Of a DNA stretch of 64,000 nucleotides, positions 37,150 through 46,141 are shown piece by piece; the first letter of the stretch is position 1; each line of letters opens with the position of its first letter. Source of the DNA: Novosphingobium sp. FKTRR1 (GTDB lineage Bacteria; Pseudomonadota; Alphaproteobacteria; Sphingomonadales; Sphingomonadaceae); assembly GCF_020404405.1 (NCBI RefSeq), contig NZ_JAIZDA010000004.1:1-64000 (forward strand), read 5' to 3'. Below the pieces are notes generated by a model, which saw nothing but the letters and a program-made list of their open reading frames with translations, had not been told where the DNA came from and did no database searches. A program made the translations under genes and the position numbers.

Positions 37150-38640
37150 ATGACAGTTGAAGGCGCCACAAGCACGGACAGCGGCTCGTTTGTTACACTT
37201 GATGCGGGCAACCTTGCCGCATTTCCGGCGATCAAGGCCATTGTCGCCCGGCACGCTCAGCCGGCGCTCGACCGGCTCTATGCTCGTATCTCTACCGATG
37301 CCACCACAGCCAGACTGCTACCCACTGCAGAACAACGCGATCGGGCGGCCAATGCCCAGTTGCAGCACTGGAACAAACTTTTTTCGACTGCCTTCGATAC
37401 CGCGGCGATCGCCCGCGCCGAACGGGTCGGTCAGGTTCATGCCGACATCGGGCTGACGCCGAATTATTATGTCGGCAGCTATGCGCTGGTGCTTGAAACG
37501 CTGATCGAGCGGGCAATGAAATCGCACCCGATGGGGCGGTTGTTGGGACGCTCGCTGCGCCGGGCGCTGGCGTCGCTGGTCAAGACCGCTCTGCTCGACA
37601 TGGAAGCCGCGCTTGGTGCCTATTTCAAGGCGGAGGAACGGGGCCGCAAGGACGTCATCGACCGCCTCGGCACCGCGCTCAAGGCCATGGCGGTCGGTGA
37701 TTTGCGCGCGGAACTTTCCGGTATGCCGTCAGCCTACAACCGCATCGCCAGCGATTTTCACGACATGCGCCGCGAGATGAGCCAGATGATCGTGGCGATG
37801 ACCGAAGCTGCGGACAACATCAACGTGGGCGCACGCGAGATCAGCGATGCCGCCGACGATCAGGCCCACCGCACCGAGCGGCAGGCGGCCGCTCTGGCTC
37901 GTGCATCCGAAGCCATGCGCCAGATCGCAAAAGGGGTCGAGACGACGGCAGAAAGCGCCCGCGACGTCAATGCAACGGTCGCGGAAGTCGACGAAAGCGC
38001 GCGGGCCAGCGGCGAGATCGTTCAGGACGCCATTGCCGCCATGGACAAGATCAAGATGTCCTCCGAAGAAATCGCCAAGATCATCGAGGTCATCGAAGGC
38101 ATCGCGTTTCAGACCAATCTGCTGGCGCTTAACGCCGGGGTCGAAGCGGCGCGGGCGGGCGAGGCGGGCAAAGGCTTTGCCGTGGTGGCCAGCGAAGTGC
38201 GGGCGCTCGCCCACCGCACGACCGAATCAGCCAAATCGATCAAGAATCTGATCGGCAAATCGGGTCAGGACGTGGACGAGGGGGTCGATCTGGTCGGTCG
38301 CACCGGCACCGCGCTGGAAACGATCATCGAACGGGTGCGCGCCGCTACCGAGCAGACCAGCGAGATCGCCAGTTACGCTGAGCAGCAGACCGACAGACTG
38401 CGCGCGATCAGCACCGAAATCCACGAAATGGACACCAATACCCAGCAGAATGCCGCGATGGCCGAGCAGACCAACGCGGCCGCGCACGGGCTTTCGGAGC
38501 AAGCCGGGCGGCTGGCCACGCTCGTCGCCCGCTTCAAGCTTGAACACCGCCACACATTGCGCAAGTCCGGCGAAGTGTGGACCCCGGCACAACGCGCCGC
38601 GGCTGCAGCCAAGGGACACGTCGCGTCGAAAGCTGCCTGA
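37150..38640 (+). CDS. Globin-coupled methyl-accepting chemotaxis protein
   Basis: A 496-residue soluble receptor. The N-terminal protoglobin domain (about 20-175) has the proximal haem ligand His97 in [19 protein letters not shown], as in HemAT oxygen sensors. A helical linker follows, then an MCP signalling hairpin with the invariant tip [23 protein letters not shown] region and flanking coiled coils. No transmembrane segment. It probably drives aerotaxis or NO/O2 signalling through CheW/CheA. No strong Shine-Dalgarno is visible; a TTAACC hexamer lies at 37092-37097, about 55 bases before the ATG. Confidence 0.92.
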   Translation: MTVEGATSTDSGSFVTLDAGNLAAFPAIKAIVARHAQPALDRLYARISTDATTARLLPTAEQRDRAANAQLQHWNKLFSTAFDTAAIARAERVGQVHADIGLTPNYYVGSYALVLETLIERAMKSHPMGRLLGRSLRRALASLVKTALLDMEAALGAYFKAEERGRKDVIDRLGTALKAMAVGDLRAELSGMPSAYNRIASDFHDMRREMSQMIVAMTEAADNINVGAREISDAADDQAHRTERQAAALARASEAMRQIAKGVETTAESARDVNATVAEVDESARASGEIVQDAIAAMDKIKMSSEEIAKIIEVIEGIAFQTNLLALNAGVEAARAGEAGKGFAVVASEVRALAHRTTESAKSIKNLIGKSGQDVDEGVDLVGRTGTALETIIERVRAATEQTSEIASYAEQQTDRLRAISTEIHEMDTNTQQNAAMAEQTNAAAHGLSEQAGRLATLVARFKLEHRHTLRKSGEVWTPAQRAAAAAKGHVASKAA

Positions 38641-38670
38641 GTTCGTCGGATCAGACCTCAGTCAGACACG

Positions 38671-38707
38671 AAAAAGCCGCCCAACTCACTGAGAGGGCGG
38701 CCTTTTT
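38671..38707. terminator. Bidirectional terminator between receptor gene and tRNA-Val
   Basis: AAAAAGCCGCCC pairs with GGGCGGCCTTTTT (one bulge), giving an A/U run on either side, so it can end the rightward receptor mRNA and the leftward tRNA transcript. Confidence 0.85.
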
Positions 38708-38710
38708 CGA

Positions 38711-38785
38711 TGGTGGGCGTAGCAAGGATTGAACTTGCGACCCCTACGATGTCAACATAGTGCTCTACCACTGAGCTATACGCCC
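38711..38785 (-). tRNA. tRNA-Val (GAC anticodon)
   Basis: The minus strand folds into a complete cloverleaf: acceptor GGGCGTA/TACGCCC, D-arm GCTC...GAGC, anticodon stem CTATG/CGTAG with loop TTGACAT (anticodon GAC, reading GUC/GUU), variable region GGGTC, T-arm GCAAG TTCAATC CTTGC, discriminator A, and an encoded CCA. No other tRNA is in the window. Confidence 0.97.
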
Positions 38786-38908
38786 GCACCATCGTGTCCG
38801 CAGCCTCTCGGCCGTGGGAGCAGCCCTTTAACCGGGGTCTGCCCGGACTGCAAGAGGGCATTTAACATCAATTGAGGCGGCCTCGCGGGCCGGTTCTGGC
38901 AGGAACGG

Positions 38909-39298
38909 TCAGTGGATCGGCTGGCTGTTTCCGGCCAACGGATGATCGGCGAACACGCGTTCGACCTCGAGCACCAGATCGCGCAGATGGAAAGGCTTGG
39001 ACAGGACACGGGCCTGCGGAGCTTCGCGGTTGGCCTTGAGCGTGACTGCGGCAAAACCGGTGATGAACATGACCTTGGTCGCCGGGCTGATCTCGCCACA
39101 GCGCTGGGCCAGTTCGATTCCATCCATCTCTGGCATGACAATGTCGGACAGCAGCAGATCGAAATGTTCGCGCTCAAGCAGCGGCACCGCTTCGGTTCCG
39201 CGATCGACCGCGACCACTTCATATCCGGCGTTTTCCAGCGCGCGGGCCAGATAGGTGCGCATGGCTTCTTCGTCTTCGGCCAGCAGGATGCGGATCAT
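38909..39298 (-). CDS. cpdR: Single-domain response regulator CpdR
   Basis: A 129-residue stand-alone receiver. The acidic pocket is Glu8/Asp9 (LLAEDEE), the phospho-acceptor is Asp52 (LLLSDIVMPEMDG), the switch residue is Thr80 (VMFITGF) and the conserved lysine is Lys101 (VLSKPFHL). The sequence follows the alphaproteobacterial CpdR pattern: MRTYLARALENAGYEVVAVDRGTEA-type helix and the FITGFAAV...SKPFHLRDL segment. Unphosphorylated CpdR promotes ClpXP proteolysis and CckA-ChpT phosphorylation inactivates it; CckA is encoded at 15.8 kb. The ATG at 39298 begins the conserved protein. Confidence 0.9.
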   Translation of the reverse strand: MIRILLAEDEEAMRTYLARALENAGYEVVAVDRGTEAVPLLEREHFDLLLSDIVMPEMDGIELAQRCGEISPATKVMFITGFAAVTLKANREAPQARVLSKPFHLRDLVLEVERVFADHPLAGNSQPIH

Positions 39299-39479
39299 CG
39301 TCACTTTCGCTTCATCCAGAGTTGAGCATCGGGCATCGGCAAGGCGGCGCAAACGGCCAGGCCGACATCGCCTCTCGTCATTGTCGTACTCGCTTTACAC
39401 CCCAATCGGTTAAGAATCTGCGGCCTGATCGGTAGCGCGTCTCTTTGACACGATCGCAAAAGGATTGCAGCGTCATTGC

Positions 39480-40538
39480 ATGGACAAGGCGGACTCAGGC
39501 TTGCCCGATTCGGCATGCGATTCGGCGAACGCGGCACTTGCCGATTCGCACGGCGTGCATTCCGCAATGCCGCAGTCCCATCCCGCCGATCCGCCATGGT
39601 CGGCAGGCGGGGTCATCCCGGGACTGACAGGCGTTCCGGCGTTTTCGTACAGTCTGCCCGATCCCTCGCCGATCCCCGTGGTGATCGCCGTCCCGCATGC
39701 AGGGCGCGCCTATTCGGCGCAAGTGCTCGGCGCAATGCGGCACCCGCAGATCGCGGCGCCCCGGCTTGAGGACCGCCTGATCGATCTGATCGGGCTCGAA
39801 GTGGCGCGGGCGACCGGCGCCGGCATCCTGATTGCCCATGCGCCGCGAGCAATGATCGACCTCAATCGCGGGCCCGACGACATCGACTGGGACATGATCG
39901 TGGGTGGTCGGGCGGATGGTCATCAAAGCTTTCCCGCAGCGAAGACGGCGGCGCCCAGCGCCATCCACCGCGCCCGCAGTGGTTTGGGACTGGTCCCACG
40001 CCGTCTGCCCGCGCTGGGCGACGTATGGCGCTCCCGGCTAGAGCCCGACGAATTGGCAGCGCGCATCAACAATGTGCACGTTCCCTATCATGAAGCTTTG
40101 GGCACCATGCTTGAAGCGGTCTGCGCGCGGTGGGGAGCGGTGTTGCTCATCGATCTGCATTCGATGCCTCCGCTGGCCAGCGCTGGGCCGGGCGATGTGC
40201 CGCCGCGCCTTGTGGTGGGCGACCGCTTTGGCGCAGCGTGCGACGGGACCATCGTCAGCGCCATGTTCGCGGCCCTTACGGAGAGTCGCTGGCCGGTGGC
40301 GCATAACCGGCCTTATGCGGGGGGCTATGTGCTTGAGCGCCACGCCCGACGCCATCGCGGGGTCCACGGCCTGCAACTGGAAATCGACCGGCAAGCCTAT
40401 CTCGACGGGCGGCTGGCAGAGCCGGGGCCGGGCTATGCCGGCGTGGTTGATATGCTGGCCGGGCTGGTGCGGCGTATTGCCGTGACCGTCGCCGAATGCG
40501 GGCGTGGCAGGCAACATTGGCGCGCTGCCGCCGAATAG
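39480..40538 (+). CDS. N-formylglutamate amidohydrolase family protein
   Basis: A 352-residue protein of the HutG2/N-formylglutamate deformylase fold. It has PHAGRAYS near residue 70, IDLNRGPDDID, a metal- or catalysis-related VLLIDLHSMPP, and a late HGLQLEIDRQAYLDG motif that matches the family. It would hydrolyse N-formyl-L-glutamate in histidine degradation, but no other hut gene is nearby. It diverges from cpdR, a pairing I believe is common in alphaproteobacteria. The start is uncertain: ATG 39480, TTG 39465 with AAAAGG close by, or ATG 39567. Confidence 0.85.
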   Translation: MDKADSGLPDSACDSANAALADSHGVHSAMPQSHPADPPWSAGGVIPGLTGVPAFSYSLPDPSPIPVVIAVPHAGRAYSAQVLGAMRHPQIAAPRLEDRLIDLIGLEVARATGAGILIAHAPRAMIDLNRGPDDIDWDMIVGGRADGHQSFPAAKTAAPSAIHRARSGLGLVPRRLPALGDVWRSRLEPDELAARINNVHVPYHEALGTMLEAVCARWGAVLLIDLHSMPPLASAGPGDVPPRLVVGDRFGAACDGTIVSAMFAALTESRWPVAHNRPYAGGYVLERHARRHRGVHGLQLEIDRQAYLDGRLAEPGPGYAGVVDMLAGLVRRIAVTVAECGRGRQHWRAAAE

Positions 40539-40611
40539 CGGGTCGCACCGCCAGCCAAGCCGCCCGACATTGCATGGCCCTTGGTTTCGCAAGACAAACC
40601 AGACGGGCATC

Positions 40612-40718
40612 ACAAGAAAAAACCACCTGGAGACACGCTCCAGGTGGCCAAGGTTCAGGGAGGAGGTGCACAAAGTGCACCGGTCACGTCGGGCCATGAG
40701 GGGAGCACCGCCGTGACA
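40612..40718 (-). ncRNA. Candidate trans-acting sRNA with anti-Shine-Dalgarno motif
   Basis: Reading leftward, the predicted transcript of about 105 nt starts near 40717. Hairpin 1 is GTCACG...CGTGAC (40683-40717) with a C-rich loop containing CUCCCC. Hairpin 2 is GGTGCAC/GTGCACC (40665-40681, loop of 3). Next comes CCUCCUCCC (40658-40666), complementary to a Shine-Dalgarno sequence, and last a perfect 10-bp terminator stem followed by U6. Alphaproteobacterial sRNA groups such as alpha-r14, CcsR and suhB/mmgR carry similar CCUCC motifs; membership is inferred, not shown. Confidence 0.62.
40617..40647 (-). terminator. Strong terminator of the candidate sRNA
   Basis: CCACCTGGAG (40623-40632) and CTCCAGGTGG (40638-40647) form a perfect stem with a 5-base loop. 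Six A at 40617-40622 give U6 on the leftward transcript. Confidence 0.88.
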
Positions 40719-40723
40719 TCTTT

Positions 40724-40752
40724 ACAATAGGCAAAGACAAATCGTCATGCAA
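40724..40752 (-). promoter_or_regulatory. Promoter of the candidate sRNA
   Basis: On the minus strand, TTGCAT (40752-40747) and TATTGT (40729-40724) are separated by exactly 17 bp, predicting a start near 40717, which coincides with the first base of hairpin 1. Confidence 0.6.
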
Positions 40753-40822
40753 GTCAAATTGCGTGAATAGGGTAAAACCTAGTGTTCATCGCGTAGTCAG
40801 ACTCATGAAGATTCAACGAATT

Positions 40823-40855
40823 GCGGCGCCGTTCCGGGTTACCGGAAGGCGCCGC
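40823..40855. terminator. GC-rich hairpin after sapC
   Basis: GCGGCGCC, a second TTCCGG/CCGGAA stem, and GGCGCCGC form a long hairpin 57 bases past the sapC stop. Its T5 run lies on the plus-strand side (40862-40866), so it is a better terminator rightward than for sapC itself, and it may insulate both directions. Confidence 0.5.
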
Positions 40856-40912
40856 TTCGGTGTTTTTGACGACCGCGCCCGACATTCCGTCTGGCGCAAT
40901 CGTGGGGTCAGG

Positions 40913-41695
40913 TCAGCCGAGGCCGGGCAGATCGGGCAGGGCCGGCGCAGGCGCGGTGCCCTGTTCGGCCTGACGCTGGAAGATCGCGCTCATCAGTTCG
41001 AGCGAGAACACATGCGCATAGAGCAGCGGCAACAGGCCACTTTGCGCCCAGGCGCGCAATTGGTCGCCGCGCAGCTCGCGCAGCTTCTGCTGGTCGACCA
41101 TCTGGAAGCCGCGATAGACGAACGGCTGGCCGCCCGTGTTCGGCTGGATCGAGACTTCGCCTTCCATCAGCAGCTTGTGCTTGCTGATTTCCTCGACGAA
41201 AGCCTGCGTACGCTGGCCAGCCTGTTCGAACTGTTCGCAGAACGACAGTGCGGCCTTGGTCGCTTCGGAGGGTTGATCGCCGTCGAACAGCGGCTCGCCA
41301 TCTTCGAACGGACCGATCAGGCCGGCAGTCGGATCGAAGCACAGCGACAATTCTTCGCTATCGGGCTGCAGCTTGGCGAGCATGAACGGATAACGGCGGG
41401 CATAAGCCGGCAGGTAGACGTTGGGCTCGACGTTGCCGTCGGCATCGACGAACGTGTTGACGCCCTCGTTCAGGCCCAGCAGCGCCAGCGGAACGGGGTT
41501 GTCGCCGCTCGAAAAGATGATCGGGAAGTGGCGGGCGGCCTGGGGGAATTCCTCGACCGTCAGCGGTACGGCGTGTTGGCCGACCAGCCACTTGGCCTGA
41601 TTCGCACCGCGCGCGCGCCAGGTGGCGTGGTCACGCAGGTTGACCGGTACCAGGTCATTGTAAAGCAGGGGCAGGTTGGCAGGCGCGCTGGCCAT
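40913..41695 (-). CDS. SapC family protein
   Basis: A 260-residue protein matching the SapC family: N-terminal LPLLYNDLVPVN, then an FIIFSSGDNPVPLALLGLNEG-type segment, NVYLPAYARRYPFML and GFQMVDQQKL. The family name comes from a Campylobacter S-layer locus, but in alphaproteobacteria these are soluble proteins often linked to TonB receptors or carbohydrate use; the function is unproven. GGAG precedes the ATG at 41695; an upstream frame extension to 41722 lacks a binding site. Confidence 0.85.
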   Translation of the reverse strand: MASAPANLPLLYNDLVPVNLRDHATWRARGANQAKWLVGQHAVPLTVEEFPQAARHFPIIFSSGDNPVPLALLGLNEGVNTFVDADGNVEPNVYLPAYARRYPFMLAKLQPDSEELSLCFDPTAGLIGPFEDGEPLFDGDQPSEATKAALSFCEQFEQAGQRTQAFVEEISKHKLLMEGEVSIQPNTGGQPFVYRGFQMVDQQKLRELRGDQLRAWAQSGLLPLLYAHVFSLELMSAIFQRQAEQGTAPAPALPDLPGLG

Positions 41696-41901
41696 GGAAT
41701 TACACTCCGTCAAGCATGGCACCGGAGCTTTGACCAGCCCCCGGTGGATGCGGTCGTTTAGGGGAGGGGGCCGGGCCGCGCAAGGCCACCTGCAACATCA
41801 CTGTCATACAAACGCGCGGTTTTGGGCGCTTTATGGCAAGTTCGCGGAACGATTGTGTCGCCCCGCAGCAGGTGGGCGGCAGCTTGGTCAAAGTGGCGGG
41901 G

Positions 41902-43359
41902 TCAGATCAGTTTGCCGGGGTTGAGCAGTCCTTGCGGATCAAGCGCGTTCTTGACCGCGCGCAGCAGGGCCAGTGCCACCGGATCGCCGAGCCGCGCCAG
42001 TTCATCCCGCTTGAGTTGGCCGATGCCATGTTCGGCGCTGATCGACCCGCCCCATTGTGTGACAAGATCATGCACCATCCGGCTGATCGCCTTGCCATCA
42101 CCTGCCTGCCAGCTTGCCGCGTCCACGCCCGCAGGCGCGAGCACGTGGTAATGGATGTTGCCGTCGCCCAGATGACCGAAGCCGACCGCCTTCGTCCCCG
42201 GCCATGCGGCCTCGATCTCGGGTGCAGTCTGTTCGACAAAATCGGGCATCAAAGCCACCGGCACGCTGATGTCGTGCTGCACGGCTGGGCCGATAGCCCG
42301 TTCTGCCGGGGCGATGTTTTCGCGCAAGGCCCAGAATGCTTCGGCCTGCGCCTCGCTGCTGGCGATCGTGGCATCGGCGATCAAACCTTGCTCCAGTGCC
42401 CCCACGAGGACACGCTCGGCCAGTTCGGGCAGGCGATCGGCAGCATCGGCATCGGCGACCAGTTCGATCAGGGCATGCCACGCATGGTCGCCCCCGATCG
42501 GGCGGCGCGCTCCGGGGAGATAGTCGAGCACGGCTTCGAGCGAATGGCGGGGTAGCACCTCAAAGCCTTCCAGCGCCTGCCCGGCAAGCGCTTCGGCATG
42601 GAGCAGCAGCCCCCTTGCTTGCGGCAGCGAATCGAGCCCTGCCCACAACACGGCGCGCGCCGCGACGGCAGGCTCCAGTTTGAGCGCGGCGGCGGTGACG
42701 ATGCCCAGCGTGCCTTCCGACCCGATCAGCAACTGCTTGAGGTCAAAGCCGCGATTGTCCTTCTTCAACGGAACCAACTGGTTGAGCACGGAACCGTCGG
42801 GCAGCACTGCCTCGACCCCCAGCGTGAGCGCACGCATCGAGCCGTGCCGCAGCACTTGGGTGCCCCCGGCATTGGTCGAGATCAGTCCGCCGACCGTAGC
42901 CGAACCCTTGCCACCAAGCGACAGCGGGAAGCGCAGGTTCTCGCGCTCGGCTGCCTCATGCAGCACCTGCAACACGACACCTGCCTCGCACGTCACGGTT
43001 CTGGCCGATCTGTCCAATGCGCGAATCGCGTTCATCCGGCGCAGCGACAGCACGATCGCGGTACCGCTGTTATCAGGAGTGGCACCACCCGACATGCCGC
43101 TGTTGCCACCTTGCGGTACGATCGGCACCCCGTGCGCCGCGCAAAGGCGGACGATTGCGGCAACTTCGTCCGTGCTGGCGGGCGAAGCCAGGCCAAGCGT
43201 CCGTCCGGTGAACCGTCCGCGCCAATCGGTCAGCCATGGCGCGATCTGGTCTGCGTCGGTCGTAAAGCCGCGCTGGCCAAGCAAAGCGAGCGCAGCGACG
43301 ATGAAATGGCCGAGGCGATCGTCGGGCAAGTCCGACTGCAGGGACGGGCTGGAGGTCAT
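41902..43359 (-). CDS. FAD-linked dehydrogenase (D-2-hydroxyglutarate/D-lactate type)
   Basis: A 485-residue VAO-fold flavoprotein. The N-terminal PCMH FAD-binding domain has VPIVPQGGNSGMSGG, LGGKGSATVGGLISTNAGG and LLIGSEGTLGIVTAAALKL. The C-terminal substrate domain contains GHLGDGNIHYH, whose histidines bind the metal and 2-hydroxy acid, and ISAEHGIGQLK. The pattern fits D-2-hydroxyglutarate or D-lactate dehydrogenases of the GlcD/DLD group; the exact substrate is undetermined. Transcribed leftward toward sapC with a 206-base gap. Confidence 0.9.
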   Translation of the reverse strand: MTSSPSLQSDLPDDRLGHFIVAALALLGQRGFTTDADQIAPWLTDWRGRFTGRTLGLASPASTDEVAAIVRLCAAHGVPIVPQGGNSGMSGGATPDNSGTAIVLSLRRMNAIRALDRSARTVTCEAGVVLQVLHEAAERENLRFPLSLGGKGSATVGGLISTNAGGTQVLRHGSMRALTLGVEAVLPDGSVLNQLVPLKKDNRGFDLKQLLIGSEGTLGIVTAAALKLEPAVAARAVLWAGLDSLPQARGLLLHAEALAGQALEGFEVLPRHSLEAVLDYLPGARRPIGGDHAWHALIELVADADAADRLPELAERVLVGALEQGLIADATIASSEAQAEAFWALRENIAPAERAIGPAVQHDISVPVALMPDFVEQTAPEIEAAWPGTKAVGFGHLGDGNIHYHVLAPAGVDAASWQAGDGKAISRMVHDLVTQWGGSISAEHGIGQLKRDELARLGDPVALALLRAVKNALDPQGLLNPGKLI

Positions 43360-43585
43360 GTTGGCGGGCTAAGCCCGCGCGGGCGGGTCGGCAATGGATT
43401 TTTGCCGCGCCCCTGCGTGCCTCAATGGCCTCGTTGCAAATGGCATTGCTTTGGGCAACGCCCTGTCGCATCGATGATGCAGGTTAAGCGGGTGTTCAAC
43501 CGCGCCAGCTATCGAGAGTGTGTCCACGGTCAAGACGCATCAGAATGGCCCTGGGATTTGAGGGACTGCAAGCGCAACCGCGACG

Positions 43586-44146
43586 ATGATGATGTCTGGC
43601 TTCCTGTTAGCGGTATCGGCGCTGTTGCTGCCTCGGACGCCGCCTGTCACGGACAGGGCGCGGTCAGGCTGGAGCACGTCCGGGCCAGCGCTGATCCGGG
43701 CTGAAGACACGTCGGTCGACCAAGCACCCGGCGACAACGGGATGGGTACGCTCTCTGCTCTGATCGATGACATACGCTGGGAGCAGGTGCGGATCGAACA
43801 ACGGCTCATCATTCGAATCGCGCCCGGCGGCCCCCGGCCAGACCCGTTCCGCGACATCGGTCCGCCTGCTGTCGTGCGACTGCGCGAGAAAAAGTCCGCA
43901 AAATGCCTGTCGGTGTCCGGCATCTTCGGCTCAAGGCCGGTTTCGGATTCACGGCTGGTACTGTTCATGCGCGACCGGCGGCTGATGGGCGCCGATCTTG
44001 ATCGCATGTGCAATGCACGCGATTTCTATTCCGGGTTCTATGTCGAATCGGCCAGCGATGGGCAGTTGTGTGCCAAGCGCGACACGATCCACTCGCGCGC
44101 CGGAACAACCTGCACCATTGCGCGTTTGCACGAATTGGAACCATGA
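43586..44146 (+). CDS. Exported protein of unknown function
   Basis: A 186-residue protein with a short hydrophobic N-terminus (MMMSGFLLAVSALLLP), so probably secreted or anchored. The C-terminal half is the credible conserved part: SRLVLFMRDRRLMGADLDRMC, then CNARDFYSGFYVESASDGQLCAKRDTIHSRAGTTC, with four cysteines that could form two disulphides. A similar Cys-rich ending occurs in uncharacterised sphingomonad proteins as far as I recall. Three consecutive ATG codons at 43586-43594 leave the exact start open, and there is no clear Shine-Dalgarno. Confidence 0.72.
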   Translation: MMMSGFLLAVSALLLPRTPPVTDRARSGWSTSGPALIRAEDTSVDQAPGDNGMGTLSALIDDIRWEQVRIEQRLIIRIAPGGPRPDPFRDIGPPAVVRLREKKSAKCLSVSGIFGSRPVSDSRLVLFMRDRRLMGADLDRMCNARDFYSGFYVESASDGQLCAKRDTIHSRAGTTCTIARLHELEP

Positions 44147-44305
44147 CGGAGCAACCGGCGGTGCGTCGGCACCGGCATTTCTTGACTTTACCGCGCTGAT
44201 CGGCAAAGCGCGCAACCATTGGTAACGATGCGCCGGATTGCGCAGTCCGGCGTCGTCGTCGGTCTGTTACTGCCGTTCCCTTTTTACTCCGGAAACCTGC
44301 TCCGC

Positions 44306-45853
44306 ATGAAATTTGCCGACCTCGGCCTGTCCGAAGAATTGCTGAAGTCGGTGATCGATGCCGGCTATGATGAGCCGACGCCGATTCAGGCGCAGTGCAT
44401 CCCTTCCGTGCTGATGATGCGCGACATCATCGGCATTGCCCAGACCGGCACCGGCAAGACCGCCGGGTTCGTATTGCCGATGATCGACATCCTTGCGCAT
44501 GGCCGTCGTCGTGCGCTGATGCCCCGCTCGCTCATCCTTGAACCGACGCGTGAGCTTGCCGCGCAGGTCGCCGAAAACTTTGAAAAGTACGGCAAGAACC
44601 ACGATCTCAAAATGGCGCTGCTGATCGGCGGCGTACAGATGGGCGATCAGGTCAAGGCACTGCAGGACGGGGTCGACGTGCTGATCGCCACGCCGGGCCG
44701 CCTCATGGACTTGTTCGAACGCGGCAAGATCCTCTTGACCGGTTGCGATCTGCTGGTGATCGATGAAGCCGACCGCATGCTCGACATGGGGTTCATTCCC
44801 GATATCGAGACCATCTGTTCGAAGCTTCCGGCTACCCGTCAGACGCTGCTGTTTTCGGCCACGATGCCGCCGCCGATCAAGAAACTGGCCGACAAGTTCC
44901 TGTCGAACCCCAAGTCGATCGAAGTGGCGCGCCCGGCGTCCAACAACACCAGCATCGTCCAGCACAAGGTCAAGGTTGCCAGCCGCGCCAAGCGCGAAGT
45001 GCTGCGCCATTTGCTGCGGACCGACAACGTGACCACGGCGATCATCTTCGCCAACCGCAAGACGACCGTGCGCGAGCTGGCCAAGAGCCTGCAGAGCCAC
45101 GGCTTTTCGGCTGGTGAAATTCACGGGGACATGGACCAGTCGGCGCGCAACGCCGAACTGCAGAAGTTCAAGGACGGCGCGATCGACATCCTGTGCGCGT
45201 CCGACGTCGCCGCGCGCGGACTCGACGTGAAGGGCGTAAGCCACGTCTTCAACTTCGACACGCCCTGGCATCCCGATGACTATGTCCATCGCATCGGCCG
45301 TACCGGTCGCGGTGGCGCCACCGGCCGCGCTTTCACGCTGGTTGCGCCCGAGGATGCCGAGGCGATCGACAATGTCGAAAAGCTGACCGGGTTCAAGATC
45401 CCGGAAATGGTCGTCAACCTCGGTGGCTCTGCGGTGCCCGAACCGGCACGCGGCGATCAGGCTGAGGAGCGGAGCGCGGGTGGACGCAGGGCGCGTACCG
45501 AGCGACCCGGTCGTTCAGACCGTCCTGCCCGTGGCGAACGTCCTGCTGCTGCCGAGCAGTCCGAGCGGCCGGCCCGGGGCGAACGCCGTCCGCGGACGAG
45601 CAGGACTGAGCGCGACGCAGAGCCTGTCGCGGTGGCAGCACCAGCAGCGCCAGCGCCAGCGCCTGTCAAGCGGCCTGAACCGTCCCCTGCAACCCGTGCC
45701 GAAGCAACCCCGCCCAAGGCACCGGCTCGGCGCGCCGAAGCCGCCAAGGAAGGCAGCAATGCGCCACAGCGGATTCCGGCGCAGCCTTCACCGGTTGCCT
45801 CCGATTGGAACGGCCCAGTGCCCGGTTTCCTGCACGTTTCGGCGTTGAACTGA
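44306..45853 (+). CDS. DEAD-box RNA helicase (RhlE-like) with disordered tail
   Basis: A 515-residue ATP-dependent RNA helicase. The Q motif and FADLGLSEELLKSV are at the N-terminus, then motif I AQTGTGKT (45-52), Ia PTRELAAQ, DEAD (153-156), SAT (184-186), and ARGLDVKGVSHV and HRIGRTGRGG in the second RecA domain. After about residue 375 comes a 140-residue Arg/Pro/Ala/Glu-rich tail (repeats such as RPARGER) that is probably disordered and RNA-binding. The ATG at 44306 starts the conserved core; an earlier ATG at 44228 adds a hydrophobic stretch unlike helicases. Confidence 0.92.
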   Translation: MKFADLGLSEELLKSVIDAGYDEPTPIQAQCIPSVLMMRDIIGIAQTGTGKTAGFVLPMIDILAHGRRRALMPRSLILEPTRELAAQVAENFEKYGKNHDLKMALLIGGVQMGDQVKALQDGVDVLIATPGRLMDLFERGKILLTGCDLLVIDEADRMLDMGFIPDIETICSKLPATRQTLLFSATMPPPIKKLADKFLSNPKSIEVARPASNNTSIVQHKVKVASRAKREVLRHLLRTDNVTTAIIFANRKTTVRELAKSLQSHGFSAGEIHGDMDQSARNAELQKFKDGAIDILCASDVAARGLDVKGVSHVFNFDTPWHPDDYVHRIGRTGRGGATGRAFTLVAPEDAEAIDNVEKLTGFKIPEMVVNLGGSAVPEPARGDQAEERSAGGRRARTERPGRSDRPARGERPAAAEQSERPARGERRPRTSRTERDAEPVAVAAPAAPAPAPVKRPEPSPATRAEATPPKAPARRAEAAKEGSNAPQRIPAQPSPVASDWNGPVPGFLHVSALN

Positions 45854-45904
45854 GTTCTGGGAACTGAACTCGGGGCACTGAATTCTGCGAACTGGTTTCA
45901 GTGC
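45852..45904 (+). other. Two weak hairpins after the helicase gene
   Basis: GAGTTC/GAACTC (45852-45871) and GCACTGAA/TTCAGTGC (45875-45904) lie in a stretch where AACTG-type words recur several times. No U tract follows, so termination is uncertain. Confidence 0.35.
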
Positions 45905-45999
45905 ACTGTCTCCTTATACCAAGCGCTTGAATGCACGGCTGTTTCATCCTGCATTAACCAGTGCGCGTAACGAGAACGTGCTGGTGCCAACGGGACGGG

Positions 46000-46022
46000 T
46001 CGTTTGAATTAAACGATTTTTT
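46000..46022 (+). terminator. Possible weak terminator upstream of Flp gene
   Basis: TCGTTT and AAACGA form a 6-bp AT-rich stem with a 5-base loop, followed by U6. The stem is weak for a GC-rich genome but the U tract is perfect. Confidence 0.4.
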
Positions 46023-46141
46023 CTCGAAGCCTGATCGGGTCCGGTAAGATTCACCGGGCATTCGTTAACGTTTTCTTCGGAATTGTAGCCCAATCGTTAA
46101 TCAATCCCGCGATTCATGCGGGGCTGACGAGGGTTGGTTTC

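Larger units (their letters stand above)
40539..40912. other. Intergenic region holding a candidate small RNA
   Basis: About 370 bases without a protein gene. It contains a complete leftward promoter/sRNA/terminator arrangement (40612-40752) and a large GC hairpin near the sapC stop (40823-40855). The rest shows nothing. Confidence 0.6.
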
